DNA of 64,000 bases from JAVJRN01 sp040218415 (GTDB lineage Bacteria > Bacteroidota > Bacteroidia > Cytophagales > Cyclobacteriaceae). Every line of letters begins with the position of its first letter. Positions within the stretch are counted from its first letter, which is position 1. Under the pieces are notes generated by a model. The model was given only the letters and a program-made list of their open reading frames with translations. It was not told the origin of the DNA and searched no databases. Shown here piece by piece: positions 60,636 to 64,000 of the stretch. The DNA lies in the NCBI GenBank assembly GCA_040218415.1, contig JAVJRN010000021.1:160566-224565 (forward strand), read 5' to 3'. A program made the position numbers and the translations under genes.

Positions 60636-63600
60636 ATGAAGGTACTTTTTATCACTTTATTTCTCCTAGTCTCTACACTTCAGATCTCAGCACAAATAAC
60701 TTTGTTGGAAACTACTGAGGCAAATATTGTTACCTATCATCCAGGTCATAAATATTTACTAAATCATGCCGCCCGGTCATTTCATAATACCTTAGATTTT
60801 CAGAAGAAGCTTTGGGGTTATGAACCCACTGAAAAAATTTCAGTTTTTATCGAAGACTTTGGAGATTTTGGTAACGGAGGAGCCACTTCAGTGCCTCGCA
60901 ACTTCATCTCTTTTGGAATTTCTCCTTTCAGTTATGCTTTTGAGACTTCCCCCGCTGGTGAAAGGGTTTTTGCTACGCTTAACCATGAGATGGTGCATGT
61001 TGCGGCGCTAGATAATAGTACTCAAAGAGATCGATTTTTTCAGAAAGTTTTTTTTGGAAAAGTAGAGCCAACAAGCGAGCACCCCATTTCTCTGCTTTAC
61101 GCATACCTAACTTCCCCTAGATATTATGCTCCGAGATGGTATCATGAAGGAATTGCCGCTTACATGGAAACATGGATGGGTGGTGGTGTTGGGTTGGGGC
61201 TCGGAAATTGGGATGAAATGAACTTTAGGACAAAAGTGGCTGACAATGAAATAATTTATACCGCTAAGGGAATTTCAACTGCAGGTACCACAACAGATTT
61301 TCAAGGGATGTCCAACGCCTATTTATATGGTGCGAGATTCATGGGTTACTTGTCTTATACCTATGGACCCGAATCGATTATAAACTGGGTAAAAAGAGAC
61401 GAGGGCAGTAAGGCTAATTATGCCTCCCAATTCGAACATATCTTCAATAATAAAATTCAAAAAGTGTGGAAGAATTGGATAGCTTTTGAAGAAGATTTTC
61501 AAACTCAAAATATAGAAGAGATTAGCCAAAACCCAATAACCAAATTTACCCCATATACCGACAAGGTTCTTGGCTCGGTCTCTATACCCTTTTTTGATAA
61601 AAAGAGAAATAAAATATACATGGCCGTAAGTTATCCTGGCCAAATATCACATTTAGCCGCTATAGATGTGTCTTCTGGCAAGATTGAAAAACTTACAGAA
61701 GTTAATGGCGCTGCACTATTTTATGTTACTTCTTTGATTTTTGATGAAGAGAAGGACAAACTCTATTTTACTGAAGACAATAATGTATGGCGAGATATAT
61801 TCGAATATGATTTAAATACAAAAAAGAAAAAATTGGTCTTTGAAAATGTTAGAACAGGCGATTTAGCACTCAACAAAACTGATGGTTCTATCTGGGGGGT
61901 TCGACATAGTGAGGGGCTATCTTCTCTTGTAAGGATTAAGGACGATAAAGATAGAGACCCTTTTGCTCCCGTTTGGAATCAAATTTTGACCTTGCCCTAC
62001 GGAAGTGATATTTATGATATTGATATTTCTCCTAACGGGAAAAAATTAAGTGCATCTGTTTCAGATTTCAGAGGTGAGCATCATCTCCTGATATATAATG
62101 TGGAAACATTAATGAATAAGGACATTTTAAATGATATTGATACAGTTCCTTACATTGACTCATCTCCTCAGAGTTTTCGCTTTTCAAAAGATGGAAATCA
62201 CCTTTATGGATCATTGTATTACTCTGGTGTGAGTAACATATTTAGAGTAAATGTGCGGGATACGGAAGACATAGAGGCAATGAGCAATGGCGTTAATGGC
62301 TTTTTTAGACCTCTCGATCTAGGTGATAGCTCTTTTTTCGTGCTTAAATTCAAGGCTAAGGGTTTTGTGCCCGGTAAGATCCCGAATAAAGTGGTGAAAA
62401 ATATTGCTAGTATCGACTATTTAGGAGGAATAACTATTGACAAACATCCGCAGATTAAAGATTGGGAGTTGAGTATTCCTAAGAAGGTGGATTATCCCGA
62501 TGAAGAAATTATCATTGATGAAAGGGAATATTCGGCTAAAGAGTTCTTAAAGCTCAATAGTGCTTATCCTATGATTTTTGGTTACCGGGATCATGTCGGA
62601 GTAGGTTATAATTTTAACTTTCGAGACCTTTTTGGTTTAACGGAGTTGAATATTCAGATGGGAGTATCACCAAGAAGTTGGAAAAACGCTATTTATGAAG
62701 ATCGTGCTCAAACAACTGATTTAGATACTGATGAACAATTTCATTTGAGCTTTGAATACAAGAAGATAAAGCTTCCTAATGGAACTTACTCCATTTATGG
62801 TTCTTACAACCATGCAAGTTTTTATGATCTTCTTGGCCCAAGAAATGTGTCACTTAAAGGCTCTTCATTGGGGGTGTCCATGGAACGAAATTTTTTACAA
62901 AACAGCATTAAAAAGCTCGATTTGCAAGGTGACTTTTCAGGATTTTATGGGTTAAATCGCTCTCCTGACTTTCAAACGATAGAAGTCGCTGGCTTTGACA
63001 ATAATTTCTTTCTGAATTTCAGAAATAGACTATCCTACAGTAATTTAAGAGCATCAATGGGTGCGGTTGACTATGAAAAAGGCATCAGTACTTCTCTTTC
63101 AGCACTTGCCGCTTATTCTGCTGGTAATCTTTACCCTGGAGTCAATGCATCATTAAATCTTGGTACTCCATTTCTATTTAAACATACGTCAATATGGTTG
63201 AGGAACTTCGCAGGATACTCCTTTAGTGATGTGTTTAACCCCTTTACACGTTTTGGTTTTGCTGCCTTCGGAAATAATTATCTCGATTATCGAAGTTCAA
63301 AACAATATCGAAATCCATTTTCATTACCCGGTTTGAGGTTTGATGCTGAGGAGACCATAATCTCAAAAGCCTACTTCAAAACTATGGCAGAACTTTCCTT
63401 ACCTCCTATTCGGTTTACGAAACTAGGGACGTACAATTTTTTTGTGAATTGGATACAGCCCTCGGTGTTTGGATCCGTTCTTTTATCTAATGGCCAAGAC
63501 GGTGACATGCTCACCAATCAAGCGTTTGGAAATTATGGTTTTCAGATAGATACGAGACTCATTGTACTTTCGCAGCAATCTGCCACACTTTCTTTTGGCA

Positions 63601-63677
63601 TGGCACAAGCCACTAACTTTGATCTCAATACTTGGTACAACGAGTGGTTTATCTCACTTAAAATTTTGAAAAAGTAG
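60636..63677 (+). CDS. Secreted gluzincin-type metalloprotease with beta-propeller and C-terminal barrel
   Basis: 1013 residues from ATG 60636, which begins the signal peptide MKVLFITLFLLVSTLQISAQ; a longer frame passing through the preceding terminator is rejected. Peptidase MA-like domain (about 20-300): HEMVH (H117, E118, H121) and, 50 residues on, HEGIAAYME with E171 as the probable third zinc ligand. Next is a beta-propeller of WD40/TolB-like blades (about 300-600; VSSGKIEKLTEVNG, DISPNGKKLSASVSD). The C-terminal 350 residues have alternating aromatic strands (FHLSFEYKKIKL, GVNASLNLGTPFLF) ending WFISLKILKK, like an outer membrane barrel. Probably a surface protease. Confidence 0.8.
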   Translation: MKVLFITLFLLVSTLQISAQITLLETTEANIVTYHPGHKYLLNHAARSFHNTLDFQKKLWGYEPTEKISVFIEDFGDFGNGGATSVPRNFISFGISPFSYAFETSPAGERVFATLNHEMVHVAALDNSTQRDRFFQKVFFGKVEPTSEHPISLLYAYLTSPRYYAPRWYHEGIAAYMETWMGGGVGLGLGNWDEMNFRTKVADNEIIYTAKGISTAGTTTDFQGMSNAYLYGARFMGYLSYTYGPESIINWVKRDEGSKANYASQFEHIFNNKIQKVWKNWIAFEEDFQTQNIEEISQNPITKFTPYTDKVLGSVSIPFFDKKRNKIYMAVSYPGQISHLAAIDVSSGKIEKLTEVNGAALFYVTSLIFDEEKDKLYFTEDNNVWRDIFEYDLNTKKKKLVFENVRTGDLALNKTDGSIWGVRHSEGLSSLVRIKDDKDRDPFAPVWNQILTLPYGSDIYDIDISPNGKKLSASVSDFRGEHHLLIYNVETLMNKDILNDIDTVPYIDSSPQSFRFSKDGNHLYGSLYYSGVSNIFRVNVRDTEDIEAMSNGVNGFFRPLDLGDSSFFVLKFKAKGFVPGKIPNKVVKNIASIDYLGGITIDKHPQIKDWELSIPKKVDYPDEEIIIDEREYSAKEFLKLNSAYPMIFGYRDHVGVGYNFNFRDLFGLTELNIQMGVSPRSWKNAIYEDRAQTTDLDTDEQFHLSFEYKKIKLPNGTYSIYGSYNHASFYDLLGPRNVSLKGSSLGVSMERNFLQNSIKKLDLQGDFSGFYGLNRSPDFQTIEVAGFDNNFFLNFRNRLSYSNLRASMGAVDYEKGISTSLSALAAYSAGNLYPGVNASLNLGTPFLFKHTSIWLRNFAGYSFSDVFNPFTRFGFAAFGNNYLDYRSSKQYRNPFSLPGLRFDAEETIISKAYFKTMAELSLPPIRFTKLGTYNFFVNWIQPSVFGSVLLSNGQDGDMLTNQAFGNYGFQIDTRLIVLSQQSATLSFGMAQATNFDLNTWYNEWFISLKILKK

Positions 63678-64000
63678 TTCGTCAAAATCGCAGCTCTGAT
63701 TTTACCGATGGCTCAGAACTAGCCATTTCAGTAATATTTTGCCATTTGACTTACCCAATCTGACATGAGTGAACAATTTTCTTCTCCTTACTTCTTTATT
63801 GTAAATCGAATGGGCTTTGAATTTTTCCAAAGAAATAACCACTACACGAGTTCCACTATCGCTACTCCTGAAATAGATGGTTTTAAGTTACTGGTATCCG
63901 ACTAAAAACTGGGATATTTTGTGAGTTCTTGAAAAAATACAATAGCGAGGATTTGATACCTCGCTAAAGTTGCTGATGTTTGAAGTCTTCACACTTTGAA
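63678..64000. other. Right-edge intergenic region
   Basis: 323 bases. A 46-codon + frame (63765-63905) is unsupported. The hairpin AGCGAGG / CCTCGCT (63944-63950 / 63959-63965) followed on the minus strand by a T-rich run could be the terminator of a minus-strand gene entering from the right; a short frame ending SKCEDFKHQQL with stop at 63964-63966 fits, but only 11 codons are visible. Confidence 0.35.

Noticed and set aside
63765..63905. 46-codon frame at the right edge
   Set aside because: No ribosome site, no family and no support from spacing.

Overview
The window is a stretch of chromosome from a Bacteroidota bacterium, most probably a marine or free-living member of the Cytophagales. 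This is inferred from gene content: an SDR-type threonine dehydrogenase paired with Kbl, a CdaA/FolP pair, a BT_3928-type DoxX protein, a hybrid two-component system carrying an AraC output domain, BatD, a MoxR/VWA pair, BshA and N-carbamoylputrescine amidase/agmatine deiminase. Promoters of the TTTG / TAnnTTTG type and mostly weak Shine-Dalgarno sites agree. No rRNA, tRNA, CRISPR array, intact transposase or prophage was seen.

Layout. 1-4.4 kb: end of a flippase gene, crotonase, then divergent threonine catabolism (tdh-like / small orf + kbl). 4.5-7.9 kb: LuxR-type regulator, alpha/beta hydrolase, a GC-rich foldback element and an unknown protein. 8-12 kb: folP-cdaA divergent from DUF1599, DoxX-like protein and aroK. 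12-21 kb: isochorismatase-like hydrolase, sensor kinase, WG-type protein, triple-CHRD lipoprotein and a 1332-aa hybrid sensor. 21-30.5 kb: aroC, batD, DUF389 protein, PhoH, AlbA_2 protein and a MoxR/VWA pair. 30.7-41.4 kb: fatty acid hydroxylase, bshA, a serine hydrolase with a decayed GH3 half, mutL with two rhomboids, an outer membrane protein and a flavin amine oxidase. 41.7-48.2 kb: RND efflux pair and the aguB-aguA polyamine operon. 48.4-51.8 kb: a Crp-type regulator and an iron-sulfur cluster (CDGSH protein, DUF5996, CDGSH-glutamate synthase fusion).

51.8-57 kb is the accessory region. Six same-strand genes (VOC lipoprotein, AraC regulator, lipoprotein, RES-domain protein, membrane protein, lipoprotein) have four repeated, structured intergenic modules among them. 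Each module ends just upstream of a gene in the same motif and resembles an integron attC site. No integrase is present in the window. I read the region as a possible cassette array (CALIN-like).

57.4-63.7 kb: a PrsW-type protease, a membrane LuxR-type regulator, four TTGTAGA boxes spaced 11/22/22 bp, a protein made of exactly 35 perfect-length nonapeptide repeats, and a large secreted gluzincin-type metalloprotease with a probable C-terminal beta barrel. This neighbourhood and the cassette-like region are the best candidates for undescribed biology.
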